Shown here one piece after another: positions 41,826-52,224 of a stretch of DNA of 56,631 bases. The first letter of the stretch is position 1. Every line of letters begins with the position of its first letter. The stretch is from JAVZIQ01 sp037440545 (lineage in GTDB: Archaea; Thermoproteota; Bathyarchaeia; Bathyarchaeales; Bathycorpusculaceae), in assembly GCA_037440545.1 (NCBI GenBank), contig JBBITX010000001.1, forward strand, positions 1-56,631, in the 5' to 3' direction. The position numbers and the translations under genes are program-made. The notes under the pieces were generated by a model, which saw only the letters and a program-made list of their open reading frames with translations, was not told the origin of the DNA and did not search any database.

Positions 41826-42124
41826 ATTTTATTTTCTCCAAGAAAAATTAAAACTAAACATAGATATCATACAAAGCTTTTGAGCTTAACTTCATTGTCT
41901 TCTCGCGATTTAGCATAGTGGAAAAATGGGAGCTGATCTGGACGCCTAAAATTTGCGCTGAGTGATGCAAGAAATGGGTGATTTTTGAATAACCGATTTA
42001 ACAGAATTAGCCTTGAAAAGAATGTGAATTTTGTATGAGCGCTGCGAAGCTTCTAAAAAGATTTAGAGACAAAAACTAGAAGGTTTAAATTTCAAAAGGG
42101 AGAAGGTTGGGTCTGGCTTGGTGG
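41826..42124. other. Intergenic region
   Basis: About 300 bases between the convergent trm5 and DUF371 genes. No coding frame or RNA gene is evident. A 7-base inverted repeat AGGTTTA (42081-42087) and TAAACCT (42126-42132) brackets the DUF371 stop codon and could form a long-loop structure. Confidence 0.35.
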
Positions 42125-42544
42125 CTAAACCTTAACTGAAAGCGTGATGTGTACTTTTTCATTTGGATTTCTAAGTTTTTCCACAAGGTCTCTTGAAAGG
42201 TCACATGCGGCTTTGGCTGAGTTTATCGCCAACGTTCGGCTGCATATGTAGTTGCTTTTTCTCACAACCATATCTGTGGGATGATCTAAGATTAGGAGTG
42301 GGCTTCCGTAAGCTGTTACTGTATCCATGGTTCCGCCTGCCTTAATGAGGATGGATAGCTTTGAGTTTTCCCTGCGCAAACTTTTCTTAAAATTTGAGTT
42401 TAGTTCCCGTAAGCCTTTATTAGCTGAAACGGCTATGATGCAATTGCCTCTCTTCGTTAAGCTATTTTCTTTAGTGATTTCGAGTGTTGATCTGTGAGTT
42501 GCCTGAATGTTAGCATGTCCGTAGGCTATAATTGTCTCTGACAT
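42125..42544 (-). CDS. DUF371 domain protein
   Basis: A 139-residue protein with the family signature IIAYGHANIQATHRSTLEIT followed by LTKRGNCIIAVSANKGL and TMDTVTAYGSPLLILDHPTD. DUF371 proteins occur only in archaea and have no known function; the beta-rich pattern resembles a cupin-like or double-psi fold only loosely. Start is ATG 42544 or GTG 42559. It follows the winged-helix/S-layer-like gene on the same strand at a distance of about 250 bp. Confidence 0.88.
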   Translation of the reverse strand: MSETIIAYGHANIQATHRSTLEITKENSLTKRGNCIIAVSANKGLRELNSNFKKSLRRENSKLSILIKAGGTMDTVTAYGSPLLILDHPTDMVVRKSNYICSRTLAINSAKAACDLSRDLVEKLRNPNEKVHITLSVKV

Positions 42545-42807
42545 CTCCACAGTTTCCACCTATCCTGGCAAAGGGACTATAATTCTTTAGAGAGGTATAG
42601 AGCGGTTTTTCCATTTTCGTAAAGCTTATGGTTATATTCACAGATTTTGAAGCTATTTTCTTCTGCCGCGAAAACTTGCATTCTTCGTTTGGATTTTTAA
42701 AATTAAAAAGCACTTCCAATTTCTCGTTTAGAGGTTTATTATTTCGTTTAATGAACTTGATTATATGAGGCAAGTCTTCCATTCTGGCGCATGAATGTTT
42801 AACATGT

Positions 42808-43776
42808 CTATTCCAAAACCTCGATAGAGTCCACTTTTCCGTCGCCGTCTAAGTCAAAGCCTTGAATAACTCTTGCAAAAGTGTCCTCGCCATTGTAGTC
42901 TCTTAAAGTTTTGTTGCAGAAGTTTGTTAAGGCTAAAACGCATGCTTTTGTGCCTACAGCCTTATTCCCTGCCAAAACTATAACATGTTTACTCATATCC
43001 CATGGGTTTATGATTTTTGCCACTAATCCAACAGTGTCTGCCGTATAAACTTGCGATGTCTTCCTCGAAACGAGCCCTCCGAACAAGAAGCCTTGTTCTG
43101 AAGGTTTCATTTCAAACTTTAAAGGTAAATATTCGTTTAGCTCCTGTGTTAAAAGATTTGTTCCAGGCCCTCCAACCAAAATCATGTTGTTTTTTTCCTC
43201 TTTCTCCGCTTTAACGTCAACATCAAGTTTCACGGAGAAATCTTCAGGCATACGGGTGAACTGCCCCAAGAAGAAGGCCAAATGGGAAGCGTAATGGCCA
43301 TCCCTTGCACTTGTCCTATACGGTCCATGCGGCATAGGACTTCCGACAATTATTTTTCCATTAAATACGCCGTCTTCTCTTACAAAACTTTTGAAAAATG
43401 TTTGAGCAGGCTCGCTTAGGATTGGAGGCGGCAGCCTCTCCATAATCTTGTAGCCATTGGGCAACTCTATCCCAAAAGCAGTTGAAGTTGCTTTGTAATA
43501 TTTTGCCGTAACTCCCTTTTTCTCCTCTTGCCTCGTTATGGCTATGGCTCCAGCCTTTGCAAGTTTCCTCATGTGATAATAAACTTTCTGCTCGTGGATT
43601 CGAAGCACTTTTGCAATTTCAATAGGATACATTTCTCTTTCAGAAAGCATTGTTAAAATCCTCCAACTAAGCTTGTCCAACATCATTTTAAGCTTTTCAG
43701 GGTCTTCGATTATTTTAATTTCCTTAACTCTGTTCATTCTTCCCTCTTCGCTAAGAAGTAAAAGCTTTTTTGACAT
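42808..43776 (-). CDS. Winged-helix protein fused to an S-layer-type domain
   Basis: A 322-residue protein. Residues about 30-95 are an ArsR-like winged helix (LSWRILTMLSEREMYPIEIA, RIHEQKVYYHMRKLAKAG). Residues about 195-322 resemble the domain of archaeal S-layer proteins that begins VGGPGTNLLTQELNEYLPLKF, includes VTADTVGLVAK-like sequence (TADTVGLVAKIINPWD), and ends in FDLDGDGKVDSIEVLE. No signal peptide or membrane helix is present, so it is cytoplasmic. The S-layer-type part may sense a ligand. It diverges from glmS. Start 43776 or 43737. Confidence 0.8.
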   Translation of the reverse strand: MSKKLLLLSEEGRMNRVKEIKIIEDPEKLKMMLDKLSWRILTMLSEREMYPIEIAKVLRIHEQKVYYHMRKLAKAGAIAITRQEEKKGVTAKYYKATSTAFGIELPNGYKIMERLPPPILSEPAQTFFKSFVREDGVFNGKIIVGSPMPHGPYRTSARDGHYASHLAFFLGQFTRMPEDFSVKLDVDVKAEKEEKNNMILVGGPGTNLLTQELNEYLPLKFEMKPSEQGFLFGGLVSRKTSQVYTADTVGLVAKIINPWDMSKHVIVLAGNKAVGTKACVLALTNFCNKTLRDYNGEDTFARVIQGFDLDGDGKVDSIEVLE

Positions 43777-44134
43777 GGCTTTTCATGAAAATAAAGTCGT
43801 TCTTTGATTAAAATTTTATTCGGCTTTAAAATGACGAGCAAATGTTCAAACTGTACTATTCATCGAGCATGAACTGTAATATGCTACTTAAAATGTTCTG
43901 CTAAACCATTAAAAGGAACTTGTTGAAAATATGGCATACTGCAGGCGAATATGTAGAAGTTATAAATTTTTTAATAACTTTATTAAAAGTTACTCATTCA
44001 TCTATTTTTCTTGTCGGGTGAAAGTAGGGTTAAAGCAAACAAAATTTTTGTCATTTTAAGAATTCTCTATTAACAACATTTTTAATGGTAAAGAGCTTAT
44101 TAAGGTTGTAAAATATGGGCCTTGGGGCATTATA
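43777..44134. other. Divergent regulatory region between the HTH/S-layer gene and glmS
   Basis: About 358 bases with no coding frame. It is strongly AT-rich and contains several TATA-like stretches, the inverted repeat described at 43957-43980, and a third half-site-like AAAAGTTACT at 43985-43994. I see no glmS ribozyme-type structure. Confidence 0.45.
43957..43980. promoter_or_regulatory. Inverted repeat, possible operator
   Basis: AAGTTAT at 43957-43963 and ATAACTT at 43974-43980 form a perfect 7-base inverted repeat with a 10-base AT spacer. The neighbouring winged-helix protein is a natural candidate to bind it, regulating itself or glmS. Prediction only. Confidence 0.35.
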
Positions 44135-45964
44135 ATGTGCGGTATCTTTGGATGCATACTTAAAGACGGAATGGCTGCGCCCGTAATACATCAAGCTCTT
44201 AAAAGGCTTGAATATAGAGGCTATGACTCTGTTGGTGAGGCGACGGTGTATGAGGGGAAACTGTACATAAAGAAGGACAGCGGTAAAATAGATGATGTTC
44301 ACAGGCTTCACAACCTCGAAGATTTGCCTGGACGCATAGGTTTGGGACATACCAGATGGGCTACTCACGGGGCTCCCTTAATGGTTAACGCCCATCCTCA
44401 CACTGACTGTGAGGGTAAAATAGCCGTAGTCCATAATGGGATAATCGAAAACTTTGCTGAGCTTAAGCTTGAGCTGGAAAATAAAGGCCATGTTTTTAAA
44501 TCTAAAACAGACACAGAGGTTGTTCCCCACTTGATTGAAGATGTTTTACGAAATAACCCTTCTCTAAGCTTTACGGACGCTGTTCTTGAAAGTGTCCGAA
44601 GGCTTTCCGGTTCCTATGCCTTGGCTGTAATTTCGCCAAAAGACCCTGATAAAATTGTTTGCGCCAGATATGAAAGTCCCCTTGTTGTAGGGCTAGGCGA
44701 AGACGCAGTTTACTTTGCTTCAGATATTCCAGCCTTCCTGCCCTTAACAAATAAAGCGCTTATAGTTGAAAATGGGGAATTAGTAATTCTATCTTTAGAA
44801 GGCGTTACTATTAAGAAAATTTCTGATGCAAGCCAGGTTACAAGAGAACCTAAAATCATCGACTGGACACCTGAAATGGCTGTTAAGCAGGGTTACCCCC
44901 ATTTTATGTTAAAGGAGATATATGAGCAGCCAGCCTGTTTAAGAAACACTTTGAGGCTGCAAGAACATTATCTGGACTTGATGGCGACATTTCTGGATAG
45001 AGGAAGGGAAGTGTTTCTTGTAGCTTGCGGTACCTCATACCATGCTTGTTTAGCTGCCTCTTACATGTTTTCCAAACTGGCTTTTCTCGCCACATATCCC
45101 GTTATAGCTTCAGAATTCATAGAGCAACATGGGAAATCAGTAAATATTGACAGCACAATTCTTGCGGTAAGCCAGTCAGGAGAAACAGCTGACACATTAG
45201 CGGCTATAAGTGCAGCTCATCAAAGAGCGGCAACAATCCTCGGATTAACAAACGTTATAGGGTCAACCCTTACTAGAATTTCAAGGGTTTATATATGTCA
45301 GCAGTCTGGTCCGGAAATAGGCGTGGCGGCCACAAAAACTTTCACCTCTCAGCTTTCAGTTTTGGCTCAACTCGCCTTAAGACTTGCAAAGAAGAGGGGC
45401 AAGATATCTCAGGATGAAATGGACCATTTGGAAGTTAAGTTGAAGCAGCTTCCAGACCTTGTGGAAACAGTAATTAAAACTCAGGAAGATAAAATTCAGC
45501 ATATCGCTAAAAAGTATAAGGATGAGAAAATATTCTTTTTCCTCGGCCGTGGGATAAACACAGCAACAGCCTATGAGGGAAGATTGAAACTAATGGAAAT
45601 AGCCTATGTACCGGCTATAGCATTTCCAGCTGGCGAAAGCAAACACGGCCCGATAAGCCTTGTCGAAAAAGGTTTCCCTGTGGTTTTCATCTGTCCAAAA
45701 GATGAAACTCACAAGACTATTATAGGTAATATTATGGAGATGAAGGCTAGAGGTGCCTCAGTGATAGCTATTATGGAGGAAGGCGATGAGGAAGTCAAAA
45801 AGCTTGCCGACGATTACGTTGAAGTACCTAGGGGGATCCCAGATGTCTTATCACCCATACCGTTTGTGGTGCCGCTTCAACTCTTAGCTTATTATATTGC
45901 TGTTGAGAGAGGATACGATCCTGACAAGCCTAGAAACTTGGCTAAGTCGGTAACTGTTAAGTGA
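44135..45964 (+). CDS. glmS: Glutamine--fructose-6-phosphate aminotransferase (isomerising)
   Basis: Makes glucosamine-6-phosphate for UDP-GlcNAc and glycan synthesis. At 609 residues it is full length. The N-terminal nucleophile Cys2 is in MCGIFGCILKDG. The glutaminase domain has LGHTRWATHGAP and VHNGIIENF. Two SIS isomerase domains follow, with CGTSYHACLAASYMF, SQSGETADTLAA, PAGESKHGPISLV and the terminal DKPRNLAKSVTVK. Start ATG 44135 must be used because Cys2 must become the N-terminus. Confidence 0.97.
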   Translation: MCGIFGCILKDGMAAPVIHQALKRLEYRGYDSVGEATVYEGKLYIKKDSGKIDDVHRLHNLEDLPGRIGLGHTRWATHGAPLMVNAHPHTDCEGKIAVVHNGIIENFAELKLELENKGHVFKSKTDTEVVPHLIEDVLRNNPSLSFTDAVLESVRRLSGSYALAVISPKDPDKIVCARYESPLVVGLGEDAVYFASDIPAFLPLTNKALIVENGELVILSLEGVTIKKISDASQVTREPKIIDWTPEMAVKQGYPHFMLKEIYEQPACLRNTLRLQEHYLDLMATFLDRGREVFLVACGTSYHACLAASYMFSKLAFLATYPVIASEFIEQHGKSVNIDSTILAVSQSGETADTLAAISAAHQRAATILGLTNVIGSTLTRISRVYICQQSGPEIGVAATKTFTSQLSVLAQLALRLAKKRGKISQDEMDHLEVKLKQLPDLVETVIKTQEDKIQHIAKKYKDEKIFFFLGRGINTATAYEGRLKLMEIAYVPAIAFPAGESKHGPISLVEKGFPVVFICPKDETHKTIIGNIMEMKARGASVIAIMEEGDEEVKKLADDYVEVPRGIPDVLSPIPFVVPLQLLAYYIAVERGYDPDKPRNLAKSVTVK

Positions 45965-46043
45965 AACGAAACATTTTACCCACGTGGAAATGCAAATTTG
46001 TTAAATGCCTATCTCGCATATGTTATTATTATAGGTGTAAATA

Positions 46044-46746
46044 TTGGAAAGAGACTGGGAAAGACTCATTGAAAGTTTGATGAGGGAAGGGATTCTGCGC
46101 TCTCCAGCTGTTATAAAGGCTATGCGTTCAGTGCCAAGGGCAAAGTTTCTACCTGAGAATATGCAGGCGTACAGCTCTGTTGATACGCCTCTTCCAATTG
46201 GATTCGGGCAGACTGTTTCTGCGCCACATGGCCTAAGCTTTAGGCTTGGCTAGGCGAAACATGGTTGCAATAATGAATGAAGCCCTCCAGTTGGAAGTTG
46301 GACAAAGAGTGCTTGAGGTAGGAGCAGGGTCAGGATGGCATGCGGCAACAATAGCTGAAATTGTTGCTCCAAGCGATGCTCCAAGAAGCGAGTGGGGCCA
46401 TGTCTTCACCATTGAAATAATTGAAGGCTTAGCTGATTTCGCAAGGAGAAACATAATGAAAAATGGCTATGGCGACCGCGTTACAATATTGTGCTCTGAT
46501 GGATCTTTAGGCTTTCCTGAAAAGGCTCCATATGACAGAATCCTCGTTACAGCTGCAGCTCCAGATGTTCCGAAACCCCTAATAGAACAGTTAAAAAATG
46601 GGGGAATAATGCTCATCCCTGTTGGAAGCGTCCACCTATTTCAAAGTCTTATAAAAGTTACAAAAATTGACGGAAAGATCAGTAAAGAAAACCTCGGTGG
46701 AGTTGCCTTTGTCCCATTAACCGGCCGTTACGGACATAGAATCTGA
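46044..46746 (+). pseudogene. pcm: Protein-L-isoaspartate O-methyltransferase gene interrupted by 31 extra bases
   Basis: Repairs isoaspartyl residues using SAM. The first part (46044-46253) reads to PLPIGFGQTVSAPH, then runs into GLSFRLG and a TAG. The second part (46246-46746) carries MVAIMNEALQLEVGQRVLEVG, ITAAAPDVPKP-type sequence (LVTAAAPDVPKPLIEQL) and the end GRYGHRI. Families join these as SAPHMVAIM. Removing exactly 46230-46260 (31 bases) restores the frame at CAT|ATG. All other motifs are intact, so the change is recent, spliced or bypassed, or a sequence error. Confidence 0.85.
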
Positions 46747-46896
46747 CTTTTTAATTGCAAACCTCTAAAAGGCTGAGCTGTTAAACACTTTTCATCTATC
46801 CGCTCACTTTACAGATTAAAATAGTTGTGCATGCCCCTTTCTAAAACAGCGCTTCTATAAAGGAAATTTTCTTGGCTTTGAATATTGAATGGTTCA

Positions 46897-47931
46897 TTAC
46901 ATAAACCATTTTTCTAAAGTTGTTTTTCCCTTGACTTTAGCCATTCCCTTATGCATTTTCTCCAAAGCTTTTCTAACACGATCTTCGGAGAAATCTCTTT
47001 CTCCGCAGAGGAATGCAACAACACCTTCAACATCCGGCTCTCTCCACTCTATCTTATAGTTATCCGTAACTTTAGGGTTGAGAAAAACCTCCCTGATTTT
47101 AACAGGATTCGCTGGAAAATCAGCATTTTTCAATTTTGGTAAAACATTTTCAAGACTTCCATACTCTTTTATAAGCTCTAAAGCCTTTTTCGGGCCTATG
47201 CCCTTAACGCCTTCAGGGTTAAAGTCTGTTCCAACAAGAATCCCTATGTCAATTAACTGCTCATGTGTAATTTCACATGTTTTAAGAATCTGTTCAAGTT
47301 CAACAATTTCGGGAATAACCTCGATGTAAACGTTTTTCCCGGGAAGTTTTCTTCTGCCAGAAATTGTAACGTTTCTAACAAGTTTAGGCGCGCCGAAAAG
47401 CAAGCTGTCGTAGTCTTGGCTGGCGCAGTAATCTGCGTCACCACGCTTAACAACATGGGCTGCTTGGGCTTCTCCCTCACTTGGAGCTTGAATCCAAGGA
47501 ATCCCCATCAAATCCAGTAAGCGCTTGCTGTCTTCAGCCATGTAGTCTTTAAGGCTTGCCGTAGCCTGCGCATAAATGCGTGCCTCTTCAACTCTACCCT
47601 CACTCAATGCCCGCTCATACTTTATTAAGGCTTCTTCTTTTGCTTTCATGCGCCTCTTAATTTCCACTTCTTTCAATGCTGGAGGCACACCGTCGAAAAC
47701 GTAGATAGGCCTAATTCCCAACTCCACAAGGTTGCTTGTTCTGTAAAGTAAACCGCTAAGGTGGCTTGTTATTCTACCGCTGCCATTTTTTAAAGGTGTC
47801 CCATCTGGCTGTCGAATTATTGCTAAAAACTGGTAAAGAGCATTGTAGGCGTCTATAGCTATAGACTTCCCACTTAAATCCTCAAGTTTCACCGGAGTTT
47901 TTGGAACTAGATCTCTAAGGTTAACACCCAA
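46897..47931 (-). CDS. fen: Flap endonuclease 1
   Basis: Structure-specific 5' nuclease that removes flaps during Okazaki fragment maturation and repair. It has 344 residues with an N-terminal XPG domain (IAIDAYNALYQFL, PIYVFDGVPPALK), an internal XPG domain (APSEGEAQAAHVVKRGDAD, SQDYDSLLFG), a helix-hairpin-helix (GTDFNPEGVKGIGPKKALEL), and a C-terminal PCNA-binding motif TTLEKWFM. Complete. Confidence 0.97.
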   Translation of the reverse strand: MGVNLRDLVPKTPVKLEDLSGKSIAIDAYNALYQFLAIIRQPDGTPLKNGSGRITSHLSGLLYRTSNLVELGIRPIYVFDGVPPALKEVEIKRRMKAKEEALIKYERALSEGRVEEARIYAQATASLKDYMAEDSKRLLDLMGIPWIQAPSEGEAQAAHVVKRGDADYCASQDYDSLLFGAPKLVRNVTISGRRKLPGKNVYIEVIPEIVELEQILKTCEITHEQLIDIGILVGTDFNPEGVKGIGPKKALELIKEYGSLENVLPKLKNADFPANPVKIREVFLNPKVTDNYKIEWREPDVEGVVAFLCGERDFSEDRVRKALEKMHKGMAKVKGKTTLEKWFM

Positions 47932-48054
47932 ACCCTTATGCGCCTAAACTAAAAAACGTTCCAAACAATAAAAGCTTTGCATTTCAAATACATCCACACC
48001 AGAGAAGATATAAGGAAGCTTAACAATACACCCTATCCCTATAGAGGAATAATT

Positions 48055-48243
48055 ATGGCTGAAAGGACGGCGGCAATAGCTCTAGTTACATGTACAAGCT
48101 GCGGAAAGCCCATTCCACCAGGAGCAGAGGCGACAAAATTTCTATGCCCAAACTGTGGCGAAATTTTAATAAGAAGATGCGTTAAATGCAGAAAGTTCGG
48201 TCGGCAATACAAATGCCCAAAATGCGGCTTTACAGGACCCTAG
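48055..48243 (+). CDS. Small double zinc-ribbon protein (HVO_2753-like)
   Basis: A 62-residue protein with four CxxC-type pairs: CTSCGKP, CPNCGE, CVKC and CPKCGF, forming two zinc ribbons. This is the archaeal HVO_2753 family of translation-linked zinc ribbons, often found next to the EF-1beta gene. ATG 48055 follows AGAGGA; the open frame opens at 47977. Here a membrane protein gene separates it from EF-1beta. Confidence 0.9.
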   Translation: MAERTAAIALVTCTSCGKPIPPGAEATKFLCPNCGEILIRRCVKCRKFGRQYKCPKCGFTGP

Positions 48244-48309
48244 AGGAATTTGCAAAATATTTAACCCTGCTTTAACAATGCTTTATTTAACTTAAAGGAA
48301 AACACATTT

Positions 48310-48317
48310 TTTATATA
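48310..48317 (+). promoter_or_regulatory. TATA box of the multi-helix membrane protein gene
   Basis: TTTATATA within TTTTTTATATATAC, predicting a start near 48340 and a leader of about 10 nt before ATG 48350. The leader has no obvious ribosome-binding site, consistent with near-leaderless translation. Confidence 0.5.
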
Positions 48318-48349
48318 TACCTTACTCCGATTTTATTTTGGTGTCTTAG

Positions 48350-49189
48350 ATGGTTGATATAATGAATATGCTGAGCAACATGCTTCAAAATATAATTAAT
48401 GCGATTCCAAGCGTCATCGCCGCAATTGTTGTGGTGATAATAGGTTACGTTGTAGGTTCAGTGGTTGGGAAAGCAGTAAACAAAATTGTCGAGAAAGTCG
48501 GAATTGAAAAAACCTTCGACCAAACATCTTCTGGTAAGGCATTTAGAGCTTCAGGTTTAGACCTATCAAATTTGGTGGGCGGAATAGTTAAAGCCTTCAT
48601 AATTGTTCTTTCAATTGTTCTGGCAGTTCAGATACTAAACATAGGTGGAACATTCGGCGCCTATTTAGTTGATGTGGCAAACTACCTCCCACGACTGCTC
48701 GGCGGGATTCTTATAATAATACTTGGCTCCGTATTCGTGGAATTTTTAACGTCGTTCATCGGCAGAATAATTCGACCGATTTTCCCAGCGGCAAAAGTTG
48801 AGATTGCTGATATGCTTAGAAACCTTCTGTTAATTGGTTTAATTGCCTTTATACTTCTTCTAGGCCTTGACACGATGCTTCTGTCGGGAAGCACTGTATA
48901 CCCATTAATATTGGGTTTTGTTATTATTGCCGCGGGCATATCCTTAACAGACGGCCTCATCAAGTCCATTACAGATGATCATGCAGAGTTCAGGGAAGTT
49001 GCAGGCTACGCAAAATTTGTTTTATACGCCATATTCTTGATAATAGGTGCAGGGGCTATTTTCGCCACTTACCCGGGGGTCACAAACATTGTAGCTAACA
49101 TTTCATGGGCTTTCGCTGTAGCTCTTGGAGTAATGCTAATTCCAATAGCCTACGCCATCACCAGAATGATGTTAAAAGAGTCAAAGTAA
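48350..49189 (+). CDS. Multi-helix membrane protein of the MscS TM-helix-repeat type
   Basis: A 279-residue membrane protein with about seven hydrophobic segments: near residues 15-42, 80-100, 113-135, 155-172, 180-200, 222-245 and 252-275. VVGKAVNKIVEKVGIEKTF, after the first helix, and YLPRLLGGILIIILGSVFVE resemble the conserved TM-helix repeat found in archaeal MscS-related proteins. The soluble MscS beta domain is absent, so channel function is inference. Confidence 0.75.
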   Translation: MVDIMNMLSNMLQNIINAIPSVIAAIVVVIIGYVVGSVVGKAVNKIVEKVGIEKTFDQTSSGKAFRASGLDLSNLVGGIVKAFIIVLSIVLAVQILNIGGTFGAYLVDVANYLPRLLGGILIIILGSVFVEFLTSFIGRIIRPIFPAAKVEIADMLRNLLLIGLIAFILLLGLDTMLLSGSTVYPLILGFVIIAAGISLTDGLIKSITDDHAEFREVAGYAKFVLYAIFLIIGAGAIFATYPGVTNIVANISWAFAVALGVMLIPIAYAITRMMLKESK

Positions 49190-49431
49190 ACCATTTTTAA
49201 CCCCCTACCATTTTTATTTTGAAACTACCATATACAGTGAGTCGTTTAATGGTTATAGATTTAGAAAGTTTTTCTCATGGTGCACCACAAACATTTTAAG
49301 AACCTTTTTAGTTTAGAACTGAAGGAAAGGGTTTGATTTCGATTAAAAGAATAGGGAGTGAAGGTTTAGAGTGGCAATAAACGTTCAATTTGTGAGATGT
49401 AGGTTTGTTAGGTCTTAAGGTGGAAGCTTTT

Positions 49432-49707
49432 ATGGGAAGCGTTATAATCTCTTACAAAATTTTTCCCGTGGACATAACCGTGAACTTTGAGGATTTAAAA
49501 AAGAAAATTGAGGCTTCACTGCCGGAGTTCGCTTCTATATATGGGTACGGCGAGGAGCCAATAGCCTTCGGGCTGAACGCCCTCATATGCGCCATTAAAA
49601 TTCCAGAGGATAAGACAGGTTTACTTGAGGAGCTGGAAAATAGGCTTGGACAGATAAGCGACATAAGTCAAGTTCAAACATTAATGGTTAGAAGGACAAG
49701 CAGATAA
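49432..49707 (+). CDS. ef1b: Translation elongation factor 1-beta (aEF-1beta)
   Basis: Guanine-nucleotide exchange factor for EF-1alpha. At 91 residues it is the normal archaeal size: MGSVIISYKIFPVDITVNFE, ASIYGYGEEPIAFGLNALIC and ISQVQTLMVRRTSR. ATG 49432 follows AAGGTGG; the open frame begins at 49405. Unlike in many archaea it is not directly next to the zinc-ribbon gene. Confidence 0.95.
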   Translation: MGSVIISYKIFPVDITVNFEDLKKKIEASLPEFASIYGYGEEPIAFGLNALICAIKIPEDKTGLLEELENRLGQISDISQVQTLMVRRTSR

Positions 49708-49714
49708 GTTAAAA

Positions 49715-49726
49715 CCTATATATAGG
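49715..49726 (+). promoter_or_regulatory. Palindromic TATA box of cdc48
   Basis: CCTATATATAGG, a perfect 12-base palindrome about 53 nt before the GTG start, predicting transcription from near 49747 and a leader with AGAAGGG. Confidence 0.45.
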
Positions 49727-49773
49727 TATTATAATTGATTCGTCAAGAGAGCTCGTTTATAGAAGGGTTTTAG

Positions 49774-51945
<2,172 letters not shown>

Positions 51946-51954
51946 GAGATAGCC

Positions 51955-52185
51955 ATGCCTGCAACAAAAATTTGGAAAACCATTCCAGCCTATTACGTGT
52001 TGCTGGAAATTCTTAAAAAGAAAGGCGCAATGTCAGATGCTGAGCTATTCGAATATCTTAATGAAGAGTATAAAGATTTAGGATTTAAAGACTTCAACCA
52101 GCTGCTGATGAAGCTTGAAATTGCCGGAAAAATAAGGACAACATCGCTGGCCCGGGGTAAGAAAAGAGTAGAACTTGTGGCATAA
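51955..52185 (+). CDS. Small winged-helix-like protein downstream of cdc48
   Basis: A 76-residue protein starting with TKIWKTIPAYYVLLEILKKK, then AMSDAELFEYLNEEYKDLGF and LLMKLEIAGKIRTTSLARGK. The helix-helix-wing pattern is of a winged helix without the basic recognition helix typical of regulators. Only 9 nt from cdc48, so it is probably co-transcribed. It could be a CDC48 cofactor or a DNA/RNA-binding protein. Confidence 0.75.
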   Translation: MPATKIWKTIPAYYVLLEILKKKGAMSDAELFEYLNEEYKDLGFKDFNQLLMKLEIAGKIRTTSLARGKKRVELVA

Positions 52186-52224
52186 CCGAGCTTTACCTCT
52201 CAATTTAACCATTAGTGCTTTTAG

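Noticed and set aside
41930..42010. GTGATG and CTGA-like boxes suggesting a C/D-box RNA
   Set aside because: Boxes are in the wrong order and spacing, with no closing stem.
42510..42782. A 90-residue open frame between the HTH/S-layer gene and DUF371, with an NPNE phrase also found in DUF371
   Set aside because: It overlaps the DUF371 start, has no ribosome-binding site, and looks low-complexity. The shared phrase is too short to support a duplicated gene.
43777..44134. glmS ribozyme upstream of glmS
   Set aside because: That ribozyme is bacterial and no matching structure or GC-rich helices are visible in this AT-rich region.
46230..46260. Canonical bulge-helix-bulge intron in pcm
   Set aside because: With the frame-fixed boundaries only three of four central pairs form and neither outer helix is stable by eye. 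Kept as a possibility but not annotated as an intron.
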